A stretch of 64,000 nucleotides of DNA from a candidate division WOR-3 bacterium (GTDB lineage Bacteria > Hydrothermota > Tepidihabitantia > Tepidihabitantales > Tepidihabitantaceae), in assembly GCA_016867815.1 (NCBI GenBank), contig VGIR01000001.1:1-64000 (forward strand), in the 5' to 3' direction. A model generated the notes under the pieces. The model searched no databases. It saw only the letters and a list, made by a program, of their open reading frames with translations, and was not told the origin of the DNA. The position numbers and the translations under genes are program-made. Shown here piece by piece: positions 1 through 8,800 of the stretch; position 1 is the stretch's first letter; every line of letters begins with the position of its first letter.

Positions 1-1
1 G

Positions 2-91
2 GCCCGATCCTACCTACGCAGCCGGCAACGCCAGCCAGAAGTGGTCAGGAGTTACTTTGCGGAAGAGCACGTCCGATATGCGGCAACATGA
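2..91 (+). CDS. possible 3' end of a gene entering from the left edge
   Basis: An open frame runs in from the window edge and stops with TGA at 89-91, giving 29 residues ending in VRYAAT. The composition looks protein-like (EVVRSYFAEEHV). A second plus-strand frame is also open here to base 115, so this is only a suggestion. No family is recognised. It would be convergent with the sialidase-like gene, whose own 3' end looks cut short a few bases away. Confidence 0.2.
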   Translation, partial: ARSYLRSRQRQPEVVRSYFAEEHVRYAAT

Positions 92-93
92 CC

Positions 94-1515
94 TCAAGCT
101 GTCAAACATTTAGTGCTCTCCGTAGTACCTGCTTCGCGCTTGCCCATGTCCACGGTCTTCAGAATGCGTCCGGTGGCGTCGAGCACGGCGAGGGTGAGCC
201 TGCGGGGCCTGAGTACGGCGAAGCTGACCGCTAGGGCAGAACCGTGCGCAATGGCGGGCAATTCGAGCGAGAGTTCCGGCAACCGTGTTACCTGCCACGG
301 ATTCTCTTGTAGACCGAGGTCGGTGAGGGCGGCCTCGGCGAAGAAGAGGTCGTTGTCGCCGCCGCGGCCGTCGGCCCAGATGGCGCGGGCATAGGTCGAG
401 TCGGTGACGATGATGTGGTACTCGCCGAGGAACGAGACCGGACTGGTGAATGTGGTGTCTGTGATCCTAATGCTGGACCTGATGGTCGCGCCGTAGTCGT
501 CGGAATACGTGTAGCGCATTGACCAGCGACTGGAAGATGAGGTCGGCCAGGATGGCGTATGGTACCACATGAAGTGCAGCCTGCCCGTGTAGTCGGCTGT
601 GACCCAGCCCTTGCACTGGCCGCCCGCAGATGAGTCAGGCAGCCGAGTGGTGGCGCTCCAGGTCTGGCCGCTGTCGGTTGAGCGGGAGTAGACGATGTCC
701 CAGTTACCGAGGCCGTCGTCAACCCAGGTGATGACCACATTGGAGTCGGTGGGTGCGGCAATGGAGGGTAGCGGGGCGCGGTCGCCATAGCCATCTGTGT
801 ACGAGCAGGTTGGGTCCACGGTCACCCACGGCGCCCAGGTTGTGCCCTGGTCGGTGGAACGCGTGCAGTAGACGCCGTCGCCGCCCCAGTAGCGGTTCAT
901 CAGGTAGATGATGCCGGAAGGGCTGAGACATATGCCGGTGATACCGGTCCGGGTAGAGTCGGCGACGGTGCGGTTCCAGGTGCGGCCCCGGTCGGTGGAC
1001 TTGGCGAAGACAATACCTTGCTGGGGAGCGTCCCACTGCTGCCAGGCGATGTAGATGTTGTTGCCGCGGACGACGCCCCAGGGCTTGTCGACTGTTCCGC
1101 TCGGGAGGAACTCCGACACATCTGAAGTGTCCGACCAGGTGACGCCGTGGTCGGTCGAGAGGTAGTGATTCAGCACGGTCGTCGAGAACTGGCAGTAGAG
1201 GTGAACGTAGTGAGAGTCGTCGACCATGATTAGTGGGTCTGTGTGCCAGTCGATGCCGACGGATGTGTCCTTCCAGACACTCGAGGTCCAGGTTGTGCCG
1301 CCGTTGGTCGAACGGCCATAGGTGAGTCCGGCGTAGCGGGACCGTTCGGCCCAGTTGCAGACGCAGTAGACGTAGTCACCATCAGAGGCGATGCAGGACT
1401 CGCCTTCATTGATGGTATCGCCGACGTCGGCGGCACGGACGTTCGCACCCCACGGCTGGTCAGCAAACGCCGCGGTCACCAGCAGCAGGGGAACTAGCAG
1501 AGCGAAGTACTTCAT
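94..1515 (-). CDS. secreted BNR/Asp-box (sialidase-like) protein with truncated T9SS C-terminal module
   Basis: This is an exported protein of 473 residues. The start is ATG at 1515, preceded by AGGAGG, so the longer frame to 1572 is not used. A signal peptide (KYFALLVPLLLVTAAFA) is followed by a beta-propeller with at least four Asp-boxes of the form S-x-D-x-G-x-T-W (STDHGVTW, STDRGRTW, STDQGTTW, STDSGQTW), as in sialidases and other BNR-repeat proteins. No catalytic residues can be assigned, so the substrate is unknown. The last 70 residues begin like a type A T9SS sorting domain (LAVLDATGRILKTVDMG) but stop at about two thirds of the usual module. The terminal AGVYFV and K-x-V-x-R strands seen in other cargo of this window are missing. 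It is divergent from the PorY/PorX-like pair. Confidence 0.85.
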   Translation of the reverse strand: MKYFALLVPLLLVTAAFADQPWGANVRAADVGDTINEGESCIASDGDYVYCVCNWAERSRYAGLTYGRSTNGGTTWTSSVWKDTSVGIDWHTDPLIMVDDSHYVHLYCQFSTTVLNHYLSTDHGVTWSDTSDVSEFLPSGTVDKPWGVVRGNNIYIAWQQWDAPQQGIVFAKSTDRGRTWNRTVADSTRTGITGICLSPSGIIYLMNRYWGGDGVYCTRSTDQGTTWAPWVTVDPTCSYTDGYGDRAPLPSIAAPTDSNVVITWVDDGLGNWDIVYSRSTDSGQTWSATTRLPDSSAGGQCKGWVTADYTGRLHFMWYHTPSWPTSSSSRWSMRYTYSDDYGATIRSSIRITDTTFTSPVSFLGEYHIIVTDSTYARAIWADGRGGDNDLFFAEAALTDLGLQENPWQVTRLPELSLELPAIAHGSALAVSFAVLRPRRLTLAVLDATGRILKTVDMGKREAGTTESTKCLTA

Positions 1516-1543
1516 CAGTCCTCCGGGTTGGTTTCTCGTATCT

Positions 1544-1572
1544 ATGCTAGGCCAGCATGTGCCGGATGTCAA
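1544..1572 (-). promoter_or_regulatory. promoter of the sialidase-like gene
   Basis: Reading the minus strand, TTGACA (1572-1567) is followed after 17 bp by TAGCAT (1549-1544), about 29 bases before the ATG. The AGGAGG site lies in the leader. It sits back to back with the kinase promoter. Confidence 0.6.
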
Positions 1573-1582
1573 ACCGGATAGC

Positions 1583-1610
1583 TTGACTTCGATACTGCGG
1601 TACTTACCAT
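1583..1610 (+). promoter_or_regulatory. promoter of the sensor kinase/PorX operon
   Basis: TTGACT (1583-1588), a 16-bp spacer and TACCAT (1605-1610). The predicted transcript begins about 12 bases before the TTG start codon and carries no Shine-Dalgarno sequence. Confidence 0.55.
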
Positions 1611-1629
1611 TACTCGAAACACAACGTTC

Positions 1630-2898
1630 TTGAACAAGTCTGGATTCAGATTCGGCGCCCGGCTGCTGCAGCTATACTTCACAATCGGGCTGCTGGCCTT
1701 GGCCGGTGTCTGGTTCTTCTACTCCCAGTATCTGCTTATCCGGCTGTCGCGGTCCTGGCAGGGGTATGTTTCGACCCTTTCGGCGCAGCTTGAGAGCGAC
1801 ACCCAGCTGCGATCGCGCATATATGCGAAGTTCATGTCCCGGGCGACCGAACCTTCCGAAGGCAGTTCACCGGAGCTCGACATTATCTTTGACGAGATCA
1901 TCAGGAAGATCGACTTCCCGGTGATAATAACCGACGCCAAGGGAAAGCCAACTTCATGGCGCAACCTGCCGGTTGAGACCCCTGACTCGGCGCGACTCAT
2001 CGGGCTAATGTACGTGCTGGACAGCGAGCACGAGCCGGTCCCGCTGGCAGTCGCCGAAGGCGACTCCCTGCGCAAGCTCGGTGAGATCCACTATGGGTTG
2101 TCGTCGTCGGCCGCGACGCTCCGCAAAGTGAACGCCAGCCTCGTGGGTTCGGTTCGCTCGCTGACCGTCTTCTCGGTGCTGCAGGTGCTGCTCCTGGTCG
2201 GATTCGTGATTGTCGGGATCTGGGGGATTCTCTCCTACAAACGTCGGGAGCAGGAGCACATCTGGACCGCCCTGGCCAAGGAGACCGCGCACCAGATGGC
2301 GACACCGCTCTCATCCTTCAGCGCCTGGCTGGATGTGCTTCGCCAGCGCGCACCGGACGTCACAGTGGAGATGGAGCAGGACCTGATAAGAATGAAGGAG
2401 GTCCTTGATCGTTTCAGCCGGATCGGCCTGCCGCCGGAACTCACCCCGCACCGGGTGGGCGAGGCGATCGAGCGATCGGTCGCATTCGTCCGGCGCAGAG
2501 CACCCAAGACCGTGGCATTCGTCGCCGAGGTCGTTGACGACGCGACGGTTCGCGTCGACGACGTTCTCTTCTCATGGATGCTGGAGAACCTGCTCAAGAA
2601 CAGCGTTGACGCAATCGGCACGAAGCTGGGTGAAGTCAGGGTTCGCTGCGCGCTTTCCGCGGACCGGAGGTTTCTGGAAATCGAGGTTACCGATTCCGGC
2701 GAAGGGGTTAAGACCGAACGGCTCTTCGAGCCGGGCGTCACGACCAAGAAGTATGGCTGGGGCGTTGGCCTGACTCTGGCTAAGAGAATCGTCGAGAGCT
2801 ATCACCAGGGAAAGCTGCTGCTGAAGGAATCCCAACCCGGGAGGACGGTCTTCTCAATATTCCTGCCGGTGAATCGCGGTGCGGAGAAGGAGTCCTAG
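1630..2898 (+). CDS. membrane sensor histidine kinase, PorY-like
   Basis: A two-component sensor kinase of 422 residues in the inner membrane. One membrane segment lies near residues 12-34 and a second near 176-200, with a short periplasmic domain between them. The phosphoacceptor helix is recognisable (ETAHQMATPLSSF, His about residue 221), followed by a HATPase_c domain with an N box (ENLLKNSVDAI), a G1 box (DSGEGV) and a G2 box (GWGVGLTLAKRIV). The start is TTG; no in-frame ATG or GTG lies before the first membrane segment. The next gene is a PorX-like response regulator 156 bases downstream, so it is probably the cognate PorY that controls T9SS expression. The stimulus cannot be read from the sequence. 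Confidence 0.88.
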   Translation: MNKSGFRFGARLLQLYFTIGLLALAGVWFFYSQYLLIRLSRSWQGYVSTLSAQLESDTQLRSRIYAKFMSRATEPSEGSSPELDIIFDEIIRKIDFPVIITDAKGKPTSWRNLPVETPDSARLIGLMYVLDSEHEPVPLAVAEGDSLRKLGEIHYGLSSSAATLRKVNASLVGSVRSLTVFSVLQVLLLVGFVIVGIWGILSYKRREQEHIWTALAKETAHQMATPLSSFSAWLDVLRQRAPDVTVEMEQDLIRMKEVLDRFSRIGLPPELTPHRVGEAIERSVAFVRRRAPKTVAFVAEVVDDATVRVDDVLFSWMLENLLKNSVDAIGTKLGEVRVRCALSADRRFLEIEVTDSGEGVKTERLFEPGVTTKKYGWGVGLTLAKRIVESYHQGKLLLKESQPGRTVFSIFLPVNRGAEKES

Positions 2899-2942
2899 CG
2901 CATCTCGCCGTCCTGGTCACAGAACCAACGCAGAGACTGAAG

Positions 2943-3021
2943 CCACGAAAGCACGAAAGGCACGAAGGATGTCTGAACGGAATACTTCGGATCGTCTCTT
3001 CCGGTTTCGTGTCTTCGTGGC
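2943..3021. repeat. CCACGAAG-type imperfect palindrome
   Basis: The left arm from 2943 carries CCACGAA, GCACGAA and GCACGAAG units. The right arm at 3001-3020 carries the complementary TTTCGTG and CTTCGTGG units. Related elements lie at 38068, 39374, 40286 and 51717. It fills the gap between kinase and regulator genes. Confidence 0.7.
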
Positions 3022-3054
3022 CATCTGCCTGGGAGTCGATGAGAAAGGACAGTC

Positions 3055-4566
3055 GTGAAGATACTCTGGATTGACGACGAGATAGACATGTTCCGGCCAT
3101 TCGTCTACGCGTTGAAGGACAAGGGCTATGAAGTCGAGACCGCGACCAACGGTCCGGACGGAATCGAGTTGGCCAAGGCTCGCGACTTCGACCTGGTACT
3201 GCTGGACGAGATGATGACCGGCATGGACGGGCTCGAGGTCTTACGTCGTCTGAAGCAGCTTGACCCGAGCCTGCTGGTGGCGATGGTCACCAAGTCCGAC
3301 CAGGAGGCGCTGATAGACGAAGCGTTCGGCAAGCTGGTGGATGACTTCGTCATCAAGCCGTTCACACCGGTGCAGTTGCTTGCGGTCATCAAGCGCCTGC
3401 TCGAGAAGAAACAGCTGGTGTCGAACCGAATCGCGCAGGAGTACATGGCGGCCATGAACCAGCAGCACGACCTCGGCTCGTGGGACGGTTGGGTCAGCTA
3501 CTACCGTCTGCTCGGAAACTGGCAGCGTCTCCTGGGGAGATACGCCGATACCGGCATGCGGGACGTAGAGATGGATCGCCGCCGCGACGCTGACGGAGAG
3601 TTCAACCGTTTCGTCGAGGGTGAGTACCAGGACTGGCTCGCGGGCCGGGGACCAGTCCTGTCGCACCAAGTTGTGGATCGGTTCGTCCGGCAGCATTGGA
3701 CCAGCCCGAATACCTTTCTCATCGTTCTGGACTCAATGCGCGCCGACCAATGGGATGCCATCGTCCCGCTGCTTGCCGACTACTTTGACGTCAGCAGTGA
3801 CTACTACTGCTCAATACTCCCGACCGCCACTCCGTACTCCCGGAACGCCATCTTCTCGGGCCTGCTGCCGCTCGAGATCCAGCGCCGCTACCCGAAGTAC
3901 TGGGTTTCCGAGGAAACCGGGCAGAACCGGTTCGAATCAGAGCTGCTGGCTGAGCAGTTGCGCCGGATGAGGTTCGATGGCCGCCATGCCTACCTGAAGA
4001 TCTCTCACGGCGACGAACTCGAAAATGCGCGAGCCGCGCTGCTCGACAAGAACGTCCGGTTTGCGGCCGTGGTGATCAACTTCCTCGACCTGCTCATCCA
4101 TTCGATCAAGACCACGAGGCTGCTGGATGAGATCATCCCGGACGACGCCGCGCTCGTCGGTATGACCCGGGTCTGGTTCTCATCCTCACCGGTGTTTGAG
4201 TTCCTGAAGACCCTGGCGAGGCGTGACTGCACGGTCATAGTCACGAGCGACCACGGTTTCATCCGGGTCAAACGCCCCACGCTCATCTACGGTTCCCGCG
4301 AGATATCGGCCAACCTAAGGTACAAACACGGCGCGGCAATCCGGGTCGAGGGCCGAGATGCTATCCTGCTCAACAACCCCGAGACCTTCATGCTGCCGTC
4401 CGACCACCTCGGTACGAAGTTCGCCATCGCCAAGAACGACTACTACTTCATCTATCCGACCAAGCCGCGCGAGTACGAGAAGGCCTACAAATTCACCTTT
4501 CAACACGGCGGCGTTTCGCTGGAAGAGATGGTCGTGCCCATCGCAACCCTCAAACCGCGTCGATAG
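3055..4566 (+). CDS. porX: response regulator with PglZ domain, PorX-like T9SS regulator
   Basis: A cytoplasmic response regulator of 503 residues. An N-terminal receiver domain (residues 1-120) has the acidic pair DD at 7-8, the phosphoacceptor Asp at about 51 (LVLLDEMM) and the conserved Lys in VIKPF. A helical linker follows, then a PglZ domain of the alkaline phosphatase superfamily (about 215-500) with metal-site motifs LDSMRADQW and TSDHGF. This receiver-PglZ architecture and length are those of PorX, the regulator of type IX secretion in Bacteroidota; the PglZ part there is a phosphodiesterase. The start is GTG with a GAAAGGA site seven bases upstream. The adjacent kinase is the expected partner. 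No T9SS structural genes are in the window, but several T9SS-type cargo genes are. Confidence 0.88.
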   Translation: MKILWIDDEIDMFRPFVYALKDKGYEVETATNGPDGIELAKARDFDLVLLDEMMTGMDGLEVLRRLKQLDPSLLVAMVTKSDQEALIDEAFGKLVDDFVIKPFTPVQLLAVIKRLLEKKQLVSNRIAQEYMAAMNQQHDLGSWDGWVSYYRLLGNWQRLLGRYADTGMRDVEMDRRRDADGEFNRFVEGEYQDWLAGRGPVLSHQVVDRFVRQHWTSPNTFLIVLDSMRADQWDAIVPLLADYFDVSSDYYCSILPTATPYSRNAIFSGLLPLEIQRRYPKYWVSEETGQNRFESELLAEQLRRMRFDGRHAYLKISHGDELENARAALLDKNVRFAAVVINFLDLLIHSIKTTRLLDEIIPDDAALVGMTRVWFSSSPVFEFLKTLARRDCTVIVTSDHGFIRVKRPTLIYGSREISANLRYKHGAAIRVEGRDAILLNNPETFMLPSDHLGTKFAIAKNDYYFIYPTKPREYEKAYKFTFQHGGVSLEEMVVPIATLKPRR

Positions 4567-4680
4567 GTGAATGCTGGCGGCGCGGGGCACAGTCCGTGGT
4601 CTTCAGTCGGTGGTCGGCCGCTTTCAGGACTCGTGCACGCAGGCGGCAGCAGTGGCCTACAGGTGTCACTCGATTGCCGG

Positions 4681-4708
4681 TTGACAGGCTGGATCCTCGG
4701 CCTACGAT
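4681..4708 (+). promoter_or_regulatory. promoter of the PEGA-type exported protein
   Basis: TTGACA (4681-4686), a 16-bp spacer, TACGAT (4703-4708). A leader of about 80 bases follows, ending with GGAGG before the ATG at 4796. The rest of the 4567-4795 gap holds degenerate repeat-like sequence and nothing else I can identify. Confidence 0.55.
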
Positions 4709-4795
4709 GGTTTCGTCGGGAGGCATAACCCGCCGACCGACGACGAGAGTCGGTGTGTGTTGAGGCGGTTGAGCTGCTATATGGAGGCATGAGTC

Positions 4796-5836
4796 ATGAA
4801 CCGGATCTTCGCGGCGCGTAGTCACATGCGCCCATTGGTGTTGCTGTGCCTGGCCGGTTCGCTGGCGTGGGCAGCGTCGTCGGGACGCTTCGTCAAGCTG
4901 ACGTTCAATCTCAACCCGGACCCGGACGGGATGTCGTTCAAGGACGGCGCGGAGACGTGGTATGAGTACCCCGTGCTGTGCCGGTGGTTGAGCGAATCCG
5001 AGCTGCGGGAGGGCAGGATTGAGCTGGGTACGCTCGTCGTCGCGAAGAAGCTGTACGTCGGGGGCGAGTTCAGTCTGCCGCCGATTGAGTTCGACCGGGC
5101 GCGACTGGACGCGTCGGCCTGGGAGGAGATGACCCCGCAGGACGCCGGGAGCGCGGAACCGGGCTGGGCGAACGACTCGCTTGAGGGCAAGCCGTACCTC
5201 GCGCGCTGGTACCGGTACAAGAAGCCGGTCGTTCTGGAGTGGGACCGGAAGCTGTACCTGACGGTGACCTCGGAGCCGCCGGGCGCGCGGGCGTATGTGG
5301 CTGGCAGGCTGGTAGGCGCGGTTCCGGCTACGGGATTGACGTTCTCCTACCCGCTTCGTTCTTCCGACTACAGGCGGGGCTACGTTCTGGGCGATTCGTT
5401 CACGCTCGTCCGCTACGGCTACCTGCCGAAGTCGTTTCAGTACCGTTTCGGACTTGACCCGGCGAAGGACCAGAGTCAGTCCGACATCCAGCGGTTCGAC
5501 TCCTTCAGGCTGGAAAGGGACCTGTCCGTTGCGGCTCTGTCGCTGATGCCGCCGGCCTACGCGCAGCCGTCCGGTCCACGGTATGACGCGGACAAGGCGC
5601 GGAAGTATGACGGCGCGTTGGCCGAGTGCGAGCAGGCGCTGGTCGAGTGGGAGGCGGCGATGCGGGGCTGCAGCCAACTCGGGCTCGATTCGAAGGCGAT
5701 AGACAAGTCGGCCGCGACCGCGCCGGGAACAACCCTCGGTTCGGAGGCGAAGGACGCGGCGGCGGCCCGTCTCAGAGCGGCGAGGATTGCGGTGGACCGG
5801 CTGATGGAACGGGTCCGGTCACTGGAAACGAAGTAG
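4796..5836 (+). CDS. exported protein with PEGA-like domain, function unknown
   Basis: A protein of 346 residues with a signal peptide (about residues 1-26, ending SLAWA). The middle holds a PEGA-like beta domain near residues 152-205, starting LYLTVTSEPPGARAYV, the P-P-G-A signature of surface-associated PEGA domains. The N-terminal part (LTFNLNPDPDGMSFKDGAETWY) and the alanine-rich, probably helical C-terminus (about 265-346) are not recognised. The start ATG has GGAGG nine bases upstream. It is transcribed alone and closed by a strong hairpin. A structural role in the envelope is plausible for PEGA proteins but is not shown. Confidence 0.75.
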   Translation: MNRIFAARSHMRPLVLLCLAGSLAWAASSGRFVKLTFNLNPDPDGMSFKDGAETWYEYPVLCRWLSESELREGRIELGTLVVAKKLYVGGEFSLPPIEFDRARLDASAWEEMTPQDAGSAEPGWANDSLEGKPYLARWYRYKKPVVLEWDRKLYLTVTSEPPGARAYVAGRLVGAVPATGLTFSYPLRSSDYRRGYVLGDSFTLVRYGYLPKSFQYRFGLDPAKDQSQSDIQRFDSFRLERDLSVAALSLMPPAYAQPSGPRYDADKARKYDGALAECEQALVEWEAAMRGCSQLGLDSKAIDKSAATAPGTTLGSEAKDAAAARLRAARIAVDRLMERVRSLETK

Positions 5837-5857
5837 CCGGGCCGGCCGGGCAGTGTT

Positions 5858-5879
5858 GCGGCCGGGGAGACCCGGCCGC
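5858..5879. terminator. hairpin terminator between converging genes
   Basis: A nine-base-pair GC stem (GCGGCCGGG / CCCGGCCGC) with a GAGA loop, followed on the plus strand by CTCTGTTTG. It lies between the PEGA-type gene and the convergent addA gene. Confidence 0.65.
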
Positions 5880-5895
5880 CTCTGTTTGCGCCGGG

Positions 5896-8800
5896 CTACT
5901 GTTTGGCGGGCTGGATAAGCGGCAGGGCGGTGAAGATGAGGAAGCTTGAGACCTTCCTGCCCGGCCATAGCCTGCTGCACGCCTTCTCGTAGTGCTTGAG
6001 CTGGCCGTCGTAGTACTTGCGGGCAAGTTCGGGGATGTCTTTCTTCCTGACGTCAAAGGTCTTGTAGTCGTAGAGCCGGACTTCGGTCTCGGTGACTATC
6101 ACGCGGTCGATGCGGCCGGTGAAGGTCGTGCCGGCATCGGTGTACATGATGGGGAGTTCGGCGTGAGACGAGGGCTGGGGCCTGATGACCTCCCAGACAG
6201 CGACTTCAGATTGCAGATTCGAGATTGCAGATTGCAGATTGGTGAACAAGGAGAGGTCCAAGCCTGCGAGGCGCAGGAGTCGTTGGATCTCAGCGGTGAG
6301 CGGCTGGGGAGCGGTGGTCAGCGTCCCGTTCGATATCTCCTCGAGTAGTCTGTGAATGAGGTCGCCGAGGCCGACCGAGTCTTCTCCGAAGCGTTGGAAG
6401 TCGATGGCGAGGTTGCGGGTGACGGAGCGGACGGAAGGAAGGGGTCTAGGGTTCAAGGGGGCAAGGGTTCCAGGGGCGGAGGGACGGAGAGGACTGAGCT
6501 TGCGGCTTGCGGCTTGTGGCTTGGGGCCTTCCTTGACCACGGGTGCGGCGGGCTGCACTTCGGGGATGTCGTCGGGCGTGATGCACGCGACGCCCGGGAG
6601 TGAGGGTTCGAGCGCGAAGCCATGCTCCGTTTCGTGCAGGCCTAGGCTCTGGACCAGCCATTCGAGCCGGGTCTTCTTCTGCGCCCGCTCGTTCCACGTA
6701 CCGGTCAGGAACAGGGCGTCGCGCGCGCGGGTGCAGGCGACGTAGAATACCCGCTTTTCCTCTTCGTACTCCTTGGCCACGAATTCCCGGTGCAGGGGAT
6801 GCTCGCGCCGTATGGCCGCGTCGGGTATGTAGGAGACCTGCACTTCGTCCTGGCTGACTTCCTCGACTACCAGCTTGTCACCGGACGAGCCGGCCGAGCG
6901 GATGCCCGCGTCGAGCCCGGGCAGGAATACGACCGGGAACTGGAGGCCCTTGGCCGCGTGGACCGTGAGGACCTGCACGCCGGATACGTCGTCGGCGCGG
7001 ACGTCGGCCTTGGCTTCGTCGGCTCCGGCCTGTTCTAGCGCGTTCAGGAGGCGGAGCGGGTGGTTGCCGTCCGCTTCCATATCCTCGATGATGGTGAGGA
7101 ACTTGCGGACGTTCGCCTCGCGCTGGGGTTCCCAGAACCGGGCCCAGACCTTGCGTTCGTCGAGGGCGTGGGAGAGGATGCGCGCGAGCGGCTCTTTGTG
7201 GACGCGGGCGAGCCAGTTATCGAGCGCGGCGACCGGTGCGGCAAGGTCGGGCAGGGCCGAGGAGCGGATGCGGTCCCACAGGAACTGGCGAACGTCGAGC
7301 GCCGAACTCCGAACGTCGAACGCGGACCCGCAATTGGCGAAGAAGAGGTCGCGTTCGGGAACGTCGAAGAACGGGCCGCGCAGGGTTACGTAGAGCGAGA
7401 CGTCGTCGGTCGGGTCGGCGAGGAAGCTGAGCAGGCTGCGCAGGTAGCGGACTTCGTCTTCTTCGTAGAACCCGGAGCCGCCGAGGACCAGGAACTGGAT
7501 GCCGGCGTCGCGCAGGGTCTGCTCGATGGCCGGGAGCTGGTTGCGGGAGCGGATGAGGATGGCGATGTCCCTGAGCGCGCACGCGCGGCCGACCTCCACG
7601 TCGCCTTCCTTGTCGTAGACGGTCAGGGGTCGGGGGTCAGGGGGCAAGGGTTGGGGTGAGGAAACGATGGAGAGGATGCGCTTGGCGATGAGCGCGGCTT
7701 CGAGCTTGCGGCGTTCCGCGACGTTCTCGTCCGAGCGCGCGAGTATCAGCTCGACCCGGCCCGGGTTGTCGTTCTTCCGTTCGCGGGTGAACGGCGCGTA
7801 GCGGGTCTGCCACGGACAGGGACTAGGGGCTGGGGATTGGGGGCTAGGAGAGGAAGCAGAAGGATGAAGGATGAGGGATGAAGGATGGAGCCCAGATGTG
7901 GAAGGAGGAGCGGAGGGTGAAGGCGGAATCTCGGAGGTCGGACTCATGAGCCGGGAGAACAGGGCGTTGTTGAAGTCGATGATGGACTGGAGGCTGCGGA
8001 AGTTCCTCGTCAGGGTCTCGCGCTCCAACTGGTCCTTGCCTACCCACAGTTCGATCTTGTCCGCGGCGGTGGCGAAGACTTCGACTTGGGCGTCGCGGAA
8101 CATGTATATCGACTGTTTTTCGTCGCCGACGATGAAGATGGTCGGCTTGATGCTGCGGTCCGTCTTGGCGCCTTCACCCGAGCGCCATTCCTCGGTCAGC
8201 TTGTCGATGATGCCCCACTGGAGGAAGCTGGTGTCCTGAAACTCGTCGACGAGGATGTGGTCGGTGTGCTCGTCGAACGCGTGGAGGATGTTCTGCCATT
8301 CCTCTTCGTTGCGCAGGACCTGCCATGCGAGGTACTCCATGTCGTCGTAGTCCACGAAGGCGGCGGCGCGCTTGGCCTGCGTGTAATGGGCGAGGAACCG
8401 CTGTTGGAACATCGCGAGGGCGCGGCCGAACTCGGCCTCCCACACCGCGGTGGCGACGAGGTCGCGGTATGCGCACATCTCCTGGTTCCACGCCTGCTCT
8501 TTCTCGTCGCAGCCGCGGATGCGCGGGGTGCCGGAGCCGGTGCGATAGACGTCGGCGTGCTCTTCGAGGAGTCGGAATACCTCGTCGAGCCCTGACCCTT
8601 CGAGCGAACGCGGGAACAGGCGCGAGTAGCCGTCGATCCTGGCCCGGCCGATCGGGTTGGCGCGGAGGCGCGACGCGGCTTCGGCGATGCCGGCTTCCGC
8701 TCCGACCATCCGTCCGCGCTGGACCGCGACCCGCTTGGCGAACAGGCTGTCCAGCAGCTCTGACAGCTTGCCCCAGCCCTGCATCTGGTTGCGGGTGACC

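Noticed and set aside
4550-5677. 375-residue minus-strand open frame
   Set aside because: It is antisense to the PEGA-type gene, which has a promoter, ribosome site and signal peptide.
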